64,000 nucleotides of DNA from Streptomyces sp. NBC_00691 (GTDB taxonomy: Bacteria > Actinomycetota > Actinomycetes > Streptomycetales > Streptomycetaceae): positions 5,952,001 to 6,016,000 of the forward strand of contig NZ_CP109007.1 in the NCBI RefSeq assembly GCF_036226665.1, read 5' to 3'. Position numbers and translations under genes: made by a program. The notes under the pieces are model-generated. The model was given only the letters and a program-made list of their open reading frames with translations, searched no databases and was not told the DNA's origin. Positions within the stretch are counted from its first letter, which is position 1; the number at the start of each line of letters is the position of its first letter. Shown here one piece after another: positions 7,230 to 15,508 of the stretch.

Positions 7230-8245
7230 CGTACGACGCCTACGGCCGCAACACCGCGGCCACCGACCCCGCCGCCCCTTACTACCGCCCCCGCCGACTG
7301 CGCCGCACACCCGCGCTGCGCCGGTTCGCCGCCGAGACCCGCGTCGGCCCCGCCAATCTCGTCCAGCCCCTCTTCCTCCGCGAGGGCCTCACCGAGGCGC
7401 GGGAGATCCCCTCCATGCCCGGTGTCTTCCAGCACACCCGTGACACCCTCCGCAAGGCCGCCGCCGAGGCGGTCGCCAACGGGGTCGGCGGACTCATCCT
7501 CTTCGGCATCCCCGAGCACAAGGACCCCACCGGCACCGGCGCCGTCGACCCGGACGGCATCCTGCAGGTCGCCCTCCGCGACGTCGTCGCCGAGGTCGGC
7601 GACTCCTCCGTGATCATCGGCGACATCAACCTCGACGAGTACACCGACCACGGTCACACCGGGGTCCTGGACGCGAACGGCGACGTCGACAACGACGCCA
7701 GCATCGAGCTGTACGCCCAGGCCGCCGTCGTCCAGGCCGACGCGGGCGCCCAGATCGTCGCCCCCAGCGGCATGATGGACGGCCAGGTCCGCCGCATCCG
7801 CGAGGCACTCGACCGGGCGGGCCACCAGTCCGTGGCCATCCTCGGCTACTCCGCCAAGTACGCCTCCCACTTCTACGGCCCCTTCCGCGACGCCGTCGAG
7901 TCCACCCTGCGCGGCGACCGCAAGGGCTACCAGCAGTTCCCCGGCAACATCCGCGAGTCGCTCCTGGAGGTCTCGCTGGACGTCGCCGAGGGCGCCGACC
8001 TGGTGATGGTGAAGCCCGCGCTCGCCTACCTCGACATCGTCCGGCTCATCGCCGACCACGTGCAGGTGCCCGTCGCCGCGTACCAGGTCTCCGGCGAGTA
8101 CTCCATGGTCGAGGCGGCCGCCGCCAAGGGCTGGATCGACCGCGACCAGGTCGTCCGAGAGAGCCTCGCCTCCATCCACCGCGCGGGCGCCACTCAGATC
8201 ATCACCTACTGGGCCTCCGAGTTCGCCCAGACGCTGGACCGGTGA
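7226..8245 (+). CDS. hemB: Porphobilinogen synthase (HemB) paralogue lacking the metal-site cysteines
   Basis: This 339-residue protein spans the whole family. HemB condenses two 5-aminolevulinates to the pyrrole porphobilinogen. Both Schiff-base lysines are present with the normal 52-residue spacing: K211 (YSAKYASHFYGPFR) and K263 (VMVKPALAYLDIV). GDRKGYQQ and QVSGEYSM are also kept. The metal loop is altered: DINLDEYTDHGHTG places N135, D137 and T145 where Zn enzymes have three cysteines (E. coli C120, C122, C130) and where I recall ordinary Streptomyces HemB keeping two. It does not match the Asp-rich metal-independent motif either. GAAGGAG at 7211-7217 supports ATG 7226. Likely a specialised pyrrole-forming or ALA-condensing enzyme rather than the housekeeping HemB. 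Confidence 0.85.
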   Translation: MTYDAYGRNTAATDPAAPYYRPRRLRRTPALRRFAAETRVGPANLVQPLFLREGLTEAREIPSMPGVFQHTRDTLRKAAAEAVANGVGGLILFGIPEHKDPTGTGAVDPDGILQVALRDVVAEVGDSSVIIGDINLDEYTDHGHTGVLDANGDVDNDASIELYAQAAVVQADAGAQIVAPSGMMDGQVRRIREALDRAGHQSVAILGYSAKYASHFYGPFRDAVESTLRGDRKGYQQFPGNIRESLLEVSLDVAEGADLVMVKPALAYLDIVRLIADHVQVPVAAYQVSGEYSMVEAAAAKGWIDRDQVVRESLASIHRAGATQIITYWASEFAQTLDR

Positions 8246-8249
8246 CCCG

Positions 8250-9653
8250 GTGAGTCCGTCCTCCACCATGCTGGTCCTCGGCATCAGCCATGCCAGCGCC
8301 CCGCTCGACCTCCTGGAGAGACTCGCCGGCACCGACCGGCCCGCCGAGGACCTCGTCTCCGACGTCACCTCGGTCGACGGCATCGACGCCGCCGTCGTCG
8401 TCTCCACCTGCAACCGCCTGGAGATCTACGCCGAGACCCGCGGCGGCCCCACCGCCTTCGGGGACACCGGAGAAGCGGCCGGCCCCGGCGAACTGAGCGG
8501 TCTCGGGAAGCTGTTCGCGGAACACACCGGGGTCGACCACGACGAGATCGCCCCGCACCTCTACAGCCACCACGCCGACGGAGCCGTACGCCATCTCTTC
8601 GCCGTGGCCTCCGGACTCGAATCCGTCGTGGTCGGCGAGGACCAGATCCTCGGCCAGGTGAAGCTCGGCCTCGAACGGTCCCAGCGGCTCGACCGGACCG
8701 GCCGGGTCCTCGCCAAGGCCGTGCAGACCGCCCTGCGGGTCGGCAAGCGGGCCCGCAACGAGACCGGTCTCAACGAGGCCGGCCGCTCGCTCGCCACCGC
8801 CGGACTCGGCTTCTTCGAGCGCCGGGTCGGCTCCCTGCACGGCAAGACCGCCCTGGTCATCGGCGCGGGCGCCTTCGCCGGAGTCGTCGTCGCCGCGCTG
8901 CGCCGCTCGGGCCTGGACCGGGTGCACGTCGCCAACCGCACCCCGGAGAAGGCCCAGCGCCTCGCCGAGACCACCGGGGGCGTCGGGTACGACCTGACGG
9001 ACCTGCCCCGGCTCCTCACCGAGGTGGACGTGGTCGTCGGCGCCACCGCCGCCACCGGCCACCTCGTCTCCGCCCTGGACGTCGAGGAGGCGCTCGCCGC
9101 GCGGGACGGCCGCGAGCTGTTCCTGCTCGACCTGTCCCTGCCGCACAACATCGCGCCCGGCGCGGCCGAACTGCCCGGCGTCACCTTCGTCGACCTCCGC
9201 CGGATCGCGGAGGAGGGCCAGGAGGACGAGATCTCGGCGGCCAGCGTCCAGGCCGCGCACGAGCTGATCGACGCGGAGGTCGAGCAGTTCCGCACCGGGC
9301 TGCGGCTCGCCGGCGCGAAGCCGGTCCTCACCGCGCTGCGGACGGCCGCCACCGAGGCCGCCGAGGCCGAACTCGACCGGCTCGCCCGCCGGCTGGACGG
9401 GATCGACGGCATCGACGGCACGGTACGGCGCGAGATCGACCGCAGCGTTCGGCGGATCGTCGACAAGGCCCTGCACCAGCCCACCGTCCTGGTACGGGAG
9501 CTGGCGGCCGACCCGGACGGCGCCCGGCACATCGCCGCCTTCACCCGCCTCTTCGCGGCGGCGGACGCCGAGGGCGGCCCCGTCAGCACGACCCCGAACG
9601 ACCCGAACGACCCGAACGCACAGAACGAGACGAAGATCGAGGCCATCGCATGA
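8250..9653 (+). CDS. hemA: Glutamyl-tRNA reductase (HemA) paralogue
   Basis: The 467-residue protein reduces Glu-tRNA to glutamate-1-semialdehyde with NADPH. It keeps GISHASAP near the start, the catalytic cysteine C54 in STCNRLEIYAE, the GEDQILGQVK segment, the Rossmann glycines in IGAGAFAG (about residue 205), and a helical dimerisation domain at the end. The C-terminal tail carries three NDP repeats (PNDPNDPNAQNE). GTG 8250 is used; ATG 8268 is possible and would remove six residues. The stop overlaps the next start by four bases (ATGA). A usual Streptomyces hemA sits beside hemC and hemD; neither is here, which suggests a second, pathway-specific copy. Confidence 0.88.
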   Translation: MSPSSTMLVLGISHASAPLDLLERLAGTDRPAEDLVSDVTSVDGIDAAVVVSTCNRLEIYAETRGGPTAFGDTGEAAGPGELSGLGKLFAEHTGVDHDEIAPHLYSHHADGAVRHLFAVASGLESVVVGEDQILGQVKLGLERSQRLDRTGRVLAKAVQTALRVGKRARNETGLNEAGRSLATAGLGFFERRVGSLHGKTALVIGAGAFAGVVVAALRRSGLDRVHVANRTPEKAQRLAETTGGVGYDLTDLPRLLTEVDVVVGATAATGHLVSALDVEEALAARDGRELFLLDLSLPHNIAPGAAELPGVTFVDLRRIAEEGQEDEISAASVQAAHELIDAEVEQFRTGLRLAGAKPVLTALRTAATEAAEAELDRLARRLDGIDGIDGTVRREIDRSVRRIVDKALHQPTVLVRELAADPDGARHIAAFTRLFAAADAEGGPVSTTPNDPNDPNAQNETKIEAIA

Positions 9654-11713
9654 GTGACATCTCGGCTCTCTGGGAAGCCGAATCCATCGCGGTCATCGGC
9701 GCCAGCGAGCGCCCCGGCGCCCTGGGCCGCAAGCCGCTCGACTACCTCCTCCGGTACGGCTACAAGGGCCGCATCCTGCCGGTCAACCCGCGCTCCCCGG
9801 AGATCCTCGGCGTCCCCGCGTACCCCAGCGTGAAGGACGCCCCGGGCCCCGTCGACCTGGCACTGATCATGGTCTCCGCCGAACGGGTCGCCGGCGCCGT
9901 CGACGACTGCGTGGCCGCCGGCGTCAAGCTCGCCGTCATCGCCTCCTCCGGCTTCGCCGAGACCGGCGAGGAGGGCGCCCGACTCCAGGAGGAGATCGTC
10001 GCCAAGGCCCGCGCCGGGGGCCTGCGGATCATCGGCCCGAACTGCATCGGCGCCGTCGGCTACGAGAACCGCGTCCTCGCCACCTTCAGCCCCCTCTTCG
10101 GCGCCGAGTCCGTCCCCTTCGAGCCCGGCACCCTCGCCTTCGTCAGCCAGAGCGGCGCCCTCGGCTTCGGGGCCGCCAGCCTCGCCCTGGAACGGGGTCT
10201 GCGCCCCGGCTGGGTCGTCAGCACCGGCAACGACGCCGACGTCACCGCCCTCGAAGTCCTCCGCGAACTCGCCGCCGTCCCCGACGTCACCGGTCTCCTC
10301 GGCTACCTGGAGGACACCCCGGACATCGGCACCCTCCGTGAACTGGCCGGCTCCGGCAAGCCGGTGGCCCTGCTCAAGTCCGGCCGCACCGAGGCCGGCG
10401 GCCGGGCCGCCGCCTCGCACACCGGCGCCCTCGCCACCGACGACCGCGTCCTGGACGCGGCCCTGCGCGGCCTCGGCATCGTCCGCGTCGACGACATCGA
10501 CGAACTCCTCGACGTGGCCCGGGTCTTCGAGTCCGAGCGGCGCCCCACCGGCAACCGCGTCGCGGTGGTCACCACCTCCGGCGGCTCCGGCATCCTCGCC
10601 GCCGACGCCGTCGAGGCACACGGCCTGGAGCTCAGCGCCCTGGAGCCGCGCAGCAAGGAGGCACTCGCCGAGATCGTCCCCGCCTTCGGGGCCATCGACA
10701 ACCCGGTCGACATCACCGCCACGGTCCTCAGCGACCCCTCGCTCTTCGACCGCTCCCTCGACGTCCTGATCGCCGACGACACCGTCGACATCATCGTCGC
10801 CGCCTTCTGCGTGATGGCGGGGCCCGATGTGGAGAAGGCCGTCAACGCCCTCTCCCGGGCCGCCGAGAAGGGCGGCAAGCCCATCCTCGTCGCCCGCACC
10901 GGCGCCGACTTCCTCGCCCCCGACGCCCCGCGCGACCTGCGCGAGGCCGGGCTCCCCGAGTACCCGACGCCGGCCCGCGCCCTGCGGGCCGCCGCCGCCC
11001 TCTGGGAGGTCAGCCGCCCCCGTACCCTGCCGGACGCCCCGCGCCCCGGGACCGTGCCCGGCCCCGGCTCCGAGGCCACCGAGCCCGAGCTCAAGCGGCT
11101 CCTCGCCGAGGCCGGGATCGCCGTCCCGAAGGGCCGGATCGCCGAGAGCGCCGAGGACGCGGCGCGCGCCGTGACCGAGGTCGGCGGTACGGCGGTGCTC
11201 AAGGCCGTCGTACCGGGCCTGCTCCACAAGACGGAGGCCGGGGGAGTGGAGATCGGCGTCACCGCCGACACCGCGCCCGAGGTCCACGCCCGGCTGGCCG
11301 CGCTCGGCGGACAGGTGCTCGTCGAGGAACTGATCGACGGGGACGGCGAGGGCGTCGAGCTGATCGTCGGCGTGCACACCACCGACCTGGGTCCGGTGCT
11401 CACCGCCGGTCTCGGCGGGATCTTCACCGAGGTCCTGGACGACGTCGGCCACCGGCTGCTGCCGCTCGCCCCCGGCGAGGGGGCCGCACTCCTCGCCGGG
11501 CTGCGCGGCGCGAGGATACTCGGCGGAGCGCGCGGCCGGGCCGCCGTGGACGTCGAGGCGGCTGCCGAACTCCTCCACAAGGTCGGTGCGTTGGTGCAGG
11601 ACTGGCCCGCCGGCTTCGCCCTGGACCTCAACCCGGTCCGCGTCCTCCCGAAGGGTGCCGTCGTCCTCGACGCGGCCCTCGGCTTCGAGGCCCCCGAGGA
11701 GGCCGGACGATGA
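9650..11713 (+). CDS. NDP-forming acyl-CoA synthetase
   Basis: The 687-residue protein has the domain order of ADP-forming acetyl-CoA synthetases: CoA-binding Rossmann domain (AVIGASERPGALG, residues 15-27), succinyl-CoA-ligase-like domain with the phosphohistidine loop AAASHTGALA (H257), and a C-terminal ATP-grasp domain (VLKAVVPGLLHKTEAGGV through NPVRVLPKGAVVLDAAL, quoted in part). It should form an acyl-CoA from a carboxylic acid, ATP and CoA via a phosphohistidine. It is locked between hemA and hemL by ATGA overlaps at both ends, so its substrate is probably 5-aminolevulinate, a related amino-keto acid, or a HemB-type product carboxylate. The substrate is inference. Confidence 0.88.
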   Translation: MSDISALWEAESIAVIGASERPGALGRKPLDYLLRYGYKGRILPVNPRSPEILGVPAYPSVKDAPGPVDLALIMVSAERVAGAVDDCVAAGVKLAVIASSGFAETGEEGARLQEEIVAKARAGGLRIIGPNCIGAVGYENRVLATFSPLFGAESVPFEPGTLAFVSQSGALGFGAASLALERGLRPGWVVSTGNDADVTALEVLRELAAVPDVTGLLGYLEDTPDIGTLRELAGSGKPVALLKSGRTEAGGRAAASHTGALATDDRVLDAALRGLGIVRVDDIDELLDVARVFESERRPTGNRVAVVTTSGGSGILAADAVEAHGLELSALEPRSKEALAEIVPAFGAIDNPVDITATVLSDPSLFDRSLDVLIADDTVDIIVAAFCVMAGPDVEKAVNALSRAAEKGGKPILVARTGADFLAPDAPRDLREAGLPEYPTPARALRAAAALWEVSRPRTLPDAPRPGTVPGPGSEATEPELKRLLAEAGIAVPKGRIAESAEDAARAVTEVGGTAVLKAVVPGLLHKTEAGGVEIGVTADTAPEVHARLAALGGQVLVEELIDGDGEGVELIVGVHTTDLGPVLTAGLGGIFTEVLDDVGHRLLPLAPGEGAALLAGLRGARILGGARGRAAVDVEAAAELLHKVGALVQDWPAGFALDLNPVRVLPKGAVVLDAALGFEAPEEAGR

Positions 11714-13011
11714 GCGGCGCAGGGACCGCGAGCAGAGCGCTCTTCGAGCGGGCCCGCCGGGTCACCCCCGGCGGCGTCAACTCCCCGGTGCGCGCCTTCG
11801 GAGCCGTCGGCGGCACCCCGCCCTTCATGGCCTCGGCCCAGGGCCCGTACCTCACCGACGCCGACGGCAACGAGTACGTCGACCTCATCTGCTCCTGGGG
11901 CCCGATGATCCTGGGCCACCGGCACCCGGCCGTCGTCGAGGCCGTCACGGCGGCCCTGGGGCGCGGCACCTCCTTCGGGGCGCCGTCCACCGGGGAGGTC
12001 GAGCTCGCCGAGGAGATCGTCGAGCGGGTCGCCCCGGTCGAGCAGGTCCGCCTCGTCAGCTCCGGCACCGAGGCGACGATGTCGGCGATCCGCCTCGCCC
12101 GCGGCTTCACCGGACGCGGCAAGATCGTGAAGTTCGCCGGCTGCTACCACGGCCACGTGGACGCGCTGCTCGCCTCGGCCGGCTCCGGGCTCGCGACCTT
12201 CGCGCTCCCCGACACACCGGGCGTCACCGGGGCCCAGGCGAGCGACACGATCGTCCTGCCGTACAACGACCTGGCCGCCGTCGAGAAGGTCTTCGCGGAG
12301 ATCGGCGACGAGATCGCCGCCGTGATCACGGAGGCCGCCCCCGGCAACATGGGCGCCGTTCCGCCGCTGCCCGGCTTCAACGCGGGACTCAAGGAGATCA
12401 CTTCACGGCACGGGGCGCTCTTCATCTCCGACGAGGTGATGACCGGCTTCCGGGCCAGCCGCTCCGGCTGGTACGGCCGGGACGGCGTCGCCCCCGACCT
12501 GCTGACCTTCGGCAAGGTCATGGGCGGCGGCTTCCCGGCGGCGGCCTTCGGCGGCCGCGCCGACGTGATGGCCCACCTGGCCCCGGCCGGGCCCGTCTAC
12601 CAGGCGGGCACGCTCTCCGGGAACCCGGTCGCCACCGCCGCGGGCCTCGCCACGCTCCGGCACAGCACCGCCGAGGTGTACGAGCGGCTCGACGAGGTCT
12701 CCGGGACGCTCGGCCGCGAGGTCTCGGCGGCCCTGGCCAAGGAGGGCGTGGCGCACCGGGTCCAGTACTCCGGCACCATGTTCTCGGTCTTCTTCACCGA
12801 GGACGAGGTCGTCGACTTCGACGGGGTCCGTGCCACGGAGTCGTACCGCTACACGCCCTTCTTCCACGAGCTCCTGCGCCGCGGCGTCTATCTGCCGCCC
12901 TCGCCCTTCGAGGCCTGGTTCGTCTCGGCCTCGCACGACGACCGTGCGGTGAGCCGGGTGGTCGAGGCGCTGCCGGCGGCGGCCGCCGCGGCCGCGGCGG
13001 CGACGCCCTGA
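11710..13011 (+). CDS. hemL: Glutamate-1-semialdehyde 2,1-aminomutase (HemL)
   Basis: The 433-residue protein is a typical class III PLP enzyme that converts glutamate-1-semialdehyde into 5-aminolevulinate. Seen are VTPGGVNSPVRAFG at the N-terminus, LVSSGTEATMSAIRLARGFT, the PLP-phosphate and Asp region FISDEVMTGFR, the Schiff-base lysine K269 in TFGKVMGGGFPAAAFGG, and QAGTLSGNP. No active-site change is visible. Unlike the HemB in this operon, it looks fully canonical, as does HemA, so ALA production from Glu-tRNA is plausible. The C-terminus ends in an Ala-rich run. It is the last gene of the operon, followed by a terminator. Confidence 0.93.
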   Translation: MSGAGTASRALFERARRVTPGGVNSPVRAFGAVGGTPPFMASAQGPYLTDADGNEYVDLICSWGPMILGHRHPAVVEAVTAALGRGTSFGAPSTGEVELAEEIVERVAPVEQVRLVSSGTEATMSAIRLARGFTGRGKIVKFAGCYHGHVDALLASAGSGLATFALPDTPGVTGAQASDTIVLPYNDLAAVEKVFAEIGDEIAAVITEAAPGNMGAVPPLPGFNAGLKEITSRHGALFISDEVMTGFRASRSGWYGRDGVAPDLLTFGKVMGGGFPAAAFGGRADVMAHLAPAGPVYQAGTLSGNPVATAAGLATLRHSTAEVYERLDEVSGTLGREVSAALAKEGVAHRVQYSGTMFSVFFTEDEVVDFDGVRATESYRYTPFFHELLRRGVYLPPSPFEAWFVSASHDDRAVSRVVEALPAAAAAAAAATP

Positions 13012-13035
13012 CGAGAGGGCCGTGGAGGACGGATC

Positions 13036-13075
13036 GGGAAAGCCCCCGTGGCAGGACCACGGGGGCTTTCCCTTT
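13036..13075. terminator. Bidirectional Rho-independent terminator
   Basis: A perfect 16-bp stem (13036-13051 with 13057-13072) and a 5-nt loop cagga, followed by TTTCGTCT. It lies between the convergent hemL and ohr genes and can stop both. Confidence 0.9.
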
Positions 13076-13089
13076 CGTCTCCGCGGGAA

Positions 13090-13506
13090 TCAAGAGGCGA
13101 GGTTCACCCGCACCTCGACATTTCCCCGGATCGCCTTCGAGTACGGGCACCGCCCGTGCGCCGCGTCCGCCAGACGACGGGCCTCGTCGGCGTCGAGTCC
13201 GGGAAGCTCGACGGTGAGGACGACCGACAGATGGAATCCGCTCTCCTCCTTGTGGAGCGCCACCTCGGCGACGACCGTGTCGTCCGACAGCGCGACCCTG
13301 GACTCGCGCGCGGAGACCCGGAGCGCACTGTGGAAGCAGGCGGCGTAACCGGCGGCGAAGAGCTGCTCGGGATTGGTCGCGGTGCCGGAACCTCCCACGG
13401 CCTTGGGGCTCGACAGCGGAAGCTCTAGCAGCCCGTCGGAGGAGCGCACGGCGCCGTTGCGCCCGTCTCCGGTGGAGGTGACCTCGGCGGTGTAGACGAC
13501 GGCCAT
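13090..13506 (-). CDS. ohr: Ohr/OsmC-family organic hydroperoxide reductase
   Basis: The 138-residue protein has both redox cysteines of the Ohr subgroup, C57 in AACFHSAL and C120 in CPYSKA, and the GSGTATNPEQLFAAGYAAC context. Ohr reduces organic and fatty-acid hydroperoxides using lipoylated proteins. It is convergent with hemL and divergent from the CaiB-type gene. No OhrR repressor gene is adjacent. It may be an ordinary stress gene rather than part of the pathway. Confidence 0.92.
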   Translation of the reverse strand: MAVVYTAEVTSTGDGRNGAVRSSDGLLELPLSSPKAVGGSGTATNPEQLFAAGYAACFHSALRVSARESRVALSDDTVVAEVALHKEESGFHLSVVLTVELPGLDADEARRLADAAHGRCPYSKAIRGNVEVRVNLAS

Positions 13507-13658
13507 TTCGTCATGCCTTTCGACTTCGGGAAAGGGGGAATTCCCTCAGTCTCGGGTGCGGCAGAATTCCGGACGCTACGGATGTCCGCAGTTTCCTGAC
13601 CCGTCCGCCGGAATAGCGTGGAAAGCATCACAGACCGTTGGACACGAGGGAGTTGGCC

Positions 13659-14768
13659 ATGGCGGGACCGCTGACCGGAGTGCGCGTACTGGAATTCGCC
13701 GGATCGGCGCCGACGGCGTTCGTCGGAACCGTCCTCTCGGGGCTCGGAGCCGATGTCGTACGGGTCGACCGGGCGCCCGGGAAGGCCGCCGCTCCCGACG
13801 CGCCGCGCCCGGCGGAGAACCCGCTCTCCCGCGGCCGCCGCTCCGTCGCCCTCGACCTCAAGAGCCCCGAGGGGGTCGAGCAGGCACTGGGCCTCGTCGA
13901 GCACGCGGACATCCTGGTCGAGGGCTTCCGCCCCGGCGTCGCCGACCGGCTCGGCATCGGTCCGGAGGCGGCCCACGCCCGCAACCCGCGTTTGGTGTAC
14001 GGACGGGTCAGCGGCTGGGGCCAGCGGGGCGAGTGGGCCGGCCGCGCCGCCCACGACCTGGCGGTGCTGGCCCTCACCGGGGCCCTGGACGTCGACCCGG
14101 CCACCGGGGACCCGCTGCCGCCGCCGACCGCGTACCTCTCCAGCTTCGCCGGCGGTGCCAACGCCCATGTGCAGGGGCTGCTCGCCGCGCTCCACGAGCG
14201 GGAGCGCTCGGGCCGCGGCCAGGTCGTCGACACCGCGCTCGCTGACGGCGCCGCGCTGATCTCCACGCTGATCCACCAGTGGCGCGAGGTCCCCGGCAAC
14301 CACACCGTCACCGACGCCCCGCACTACTCGCTCTACCCTGCCGCCGACGGCCGCCACCTCGCGGTCGCCGCCATCGAACCCCGCCTCTACCAGAACCTCC
14401 TGGAGCAGCTGGGCCTCACGGACGCCGGTGTCCAGCCCGAGGACAGCGCCCTCCCGGACCGCTCCGACCCGGCGGCCTGGCCCGCGCTGCGCGAGCTGAT
14501 CGCGGCCCGCTTCGCGACCCGGGACCGCGAGCACTGGGTGAAGCTCTTCGATGCCGTGGACGCGGGGGTGGCCCCGGTCCTCACGGCCGCCGAGGCCGCC
14601 GCCCACCACCAGCTCGCCGCCCGCGGGGCCTTCGTGGCGGTCGGCGACGGCGCCACCCTCCAGCCCGCCCCGCCGTCCCGCTTCGACCGCACACCCACCG
14701 GGGCCCCGGGCCGCGCCCCGCTCCCCGGTGAGCACACGGAGGAGGTCCTCGCCGACTGGCGGGGGTGA
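13659..14768 (+). CDS. CaiB/BaiF-family CoA transferase or alpha-methylacyl-CoA racemase-like protein
   Basis: The 369-residue protein opens with LTGVRVLEFAG and continues with GADVVRVDR, RGRRSVALDLKSPEG and LVEGFRPGVADRLG, all standard for the family. The racemase-type histidine is present (RAAHDLAVLALTGAL), but where racemases have a GDF segment containing the catalytic Asp this protein reads LSSFAGGAN. Whether it transfers CoA, racemises, or does something else is open. ATG 13659 follows GAGGGAG at 13646-13651, and TAGCGT at 13614-13619 is a possible -10 element. It could handle the CoA thioester made by the NDP-forming synthetase, but it is a separate transcript. Confidence 0.82.
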   Translation: MAGPLTGVRVLEFAGSAPTAFVGTVLSGLGADVVRVDRAPGKAAAPDAPRPAENPLSRGRRSVALDLKSPEGVEQALGLVEHADILVEGFRPGVADRLGIGPEAAHARNPRLVYGRVSGWGQRGEWAGRAAHDLAVLALTGALDVDPATGDPLPPPTAYLSSFAGGANAHVQGLLAALHERERSGRGQVVDTALADGAALISTLIHQWREVPGNHTVTDAPHYSLYPAADGRHLAVAAIEPRLYQNLLEQLGLTDAGVQPEDSALPDRSDPAAWPALRELIAARFATRDREHWVKLFDAVDAGVAPVLTAAEAAAHHQLAARGAFVAVGDGATLQPAPPSRFDRTPTGAPGRAPLPGEHTEEVLADWRG

Positions 14769-14787
14769 GCCCGGACGCGGGCGGGGC

Positions 14788-14819
14788 GGGGAGCACGCGG
14801 CGGACCGGTCCGGCTCCCC
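14788..14819. terminator. Possible hairpin terminator between convergent genes
   Basis: GGGGAGC at 14788-14794 pairs with GCTCCCC at 14813-14819, and the interior contains the palindrome CGGACCGGTCCG. There is no T tract. It lies between the CaiB-type gene and the convergent response regulator gene. Confidence 0.4.
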
Positions 14820-14863
14820 GTCACGCCGGGGCGGGGAGCACCGGCACGACCGTTCCGTGTCCG

Positions 14864-15508
14864 CTACGACTCCAGATAGCGGAGCACCGCGAGGATCCGC
14901 CGGCTGTAGCCGGTCGTGCGGGTCAGCTCCAGTTTGTCGAAGACGGCGTTGAGGTTCTTCTCCACCGCGCTCAGCGAGAGGTGCAGCTTCTGCGCGATGG
15001 CCGCGTTGGTGTGCCCCTCCGCGAGCGCCTCCAGGACCGTTCGCTCCCGGGGCGTCAGCCGCGCGAGCGGGTCCCCGTGGGTGGTCCGGACGACCAGCTG
15101 CCGGACGACCTCGGGGTCGATGGCGGCCCCGCCGGCGTGGATCCGCTCCAGCGCGTCGAGGAACTCCTCGACCTGCCCCACCCGGTCTTTGAGGAGGTAG
15201 CCGACCCGCTCGGCGTTGGAGGCGAGGAGCTGGGCGGCGTAGTGCCGTTCGATGTGCTGCGAGAGCACGAGCACGCTCACCTCCGGCCAGCGCTCGCGGA
15301 TCTCGACGGCCGCCCGCAGCCCCTCGTCCGTATGCGTCGGGGGCATCCGGATGTCGACGACCACGACGTCGGGCCGCCGCTCCTCGACCTCCTTGAGCAG
15401 CGTCACCGCGTCCCCGAGGGCCGCCAGGACCTCGTGGCCCTCCTCGGCGAGCAGCCTGACCAGGCCCTCGCGCAGCAGGGTCGAGTCCTCGGCGAGGATT
15501 ACGCGCAC
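14864..15508 (-). CDS. NarL/LuxR-family two-component response regulator
   Basis: The 214-residue protein has a receiver domain with the acidic pair E7/D8, the phosphorylation site D52 (VVVVDIRMPP) and K102 near GYLLKD, then a GerE/LuxR helix-turn-helix (LTPRERTVLEALAEGHTNAA). It starts at GTG 15508 and overlaps the end of the sensor kinase gene by ten bases, so the two are translationally coupled. It is an orthologue of the response regulator found next to miaB in Streptomyces (judged from gene order). Targets unknown. Confidence 0.92.
   Translation of the reverse strand: MRVILAEDSTLLREGLVRLLAEEGHEVLAALGDAVTLLKEVEERRPDVVVVDIRMPPTHTDEGLRAAVEIRERWPEVSVLVLSQHIERHYAAQLLASNAERVGYLLKDRVGQVEEFLDALERIHAGGAAIDPEVVRQLVVRTTHGDPLARLTPRERTVLEALAEGHTNAAIAQKLHLSLSAVEKNLNAVFDKLELTRTTGYSRRILAVLRYLES

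Noticed and set aside
7030..7443. Alternative 137-codon frame starting at ATG 7030
   Set aside because: Lower third-position GC than the 7035 frame, and it runs more than 200 bases into hemB.
8561..11578. 1005-codon open frame on the minus strand
   Set aside because: It is the antisense of hemA and the acyl-CoA synthetase; long antisense frames are expected in such GC-rich DNA and its protein is low complexity.
7226..13011. Ordinary heme biosynthesis locus
   Set aside because: hemC and hemD are absent, the HemB metal site is altered, and unrelated monooxygenase, racemase-fold and CoA-ligase genes are interleaved.
4153..13011. C5N (2-amino-3-hydroxycyclopentenone) biosynthesis cluster
   Set aside because: No 5-aminolevulinate synthase, AMP-forming ALA-CoA ligase or amide synthetase is present, although ALA and CoA activation are shared themes.
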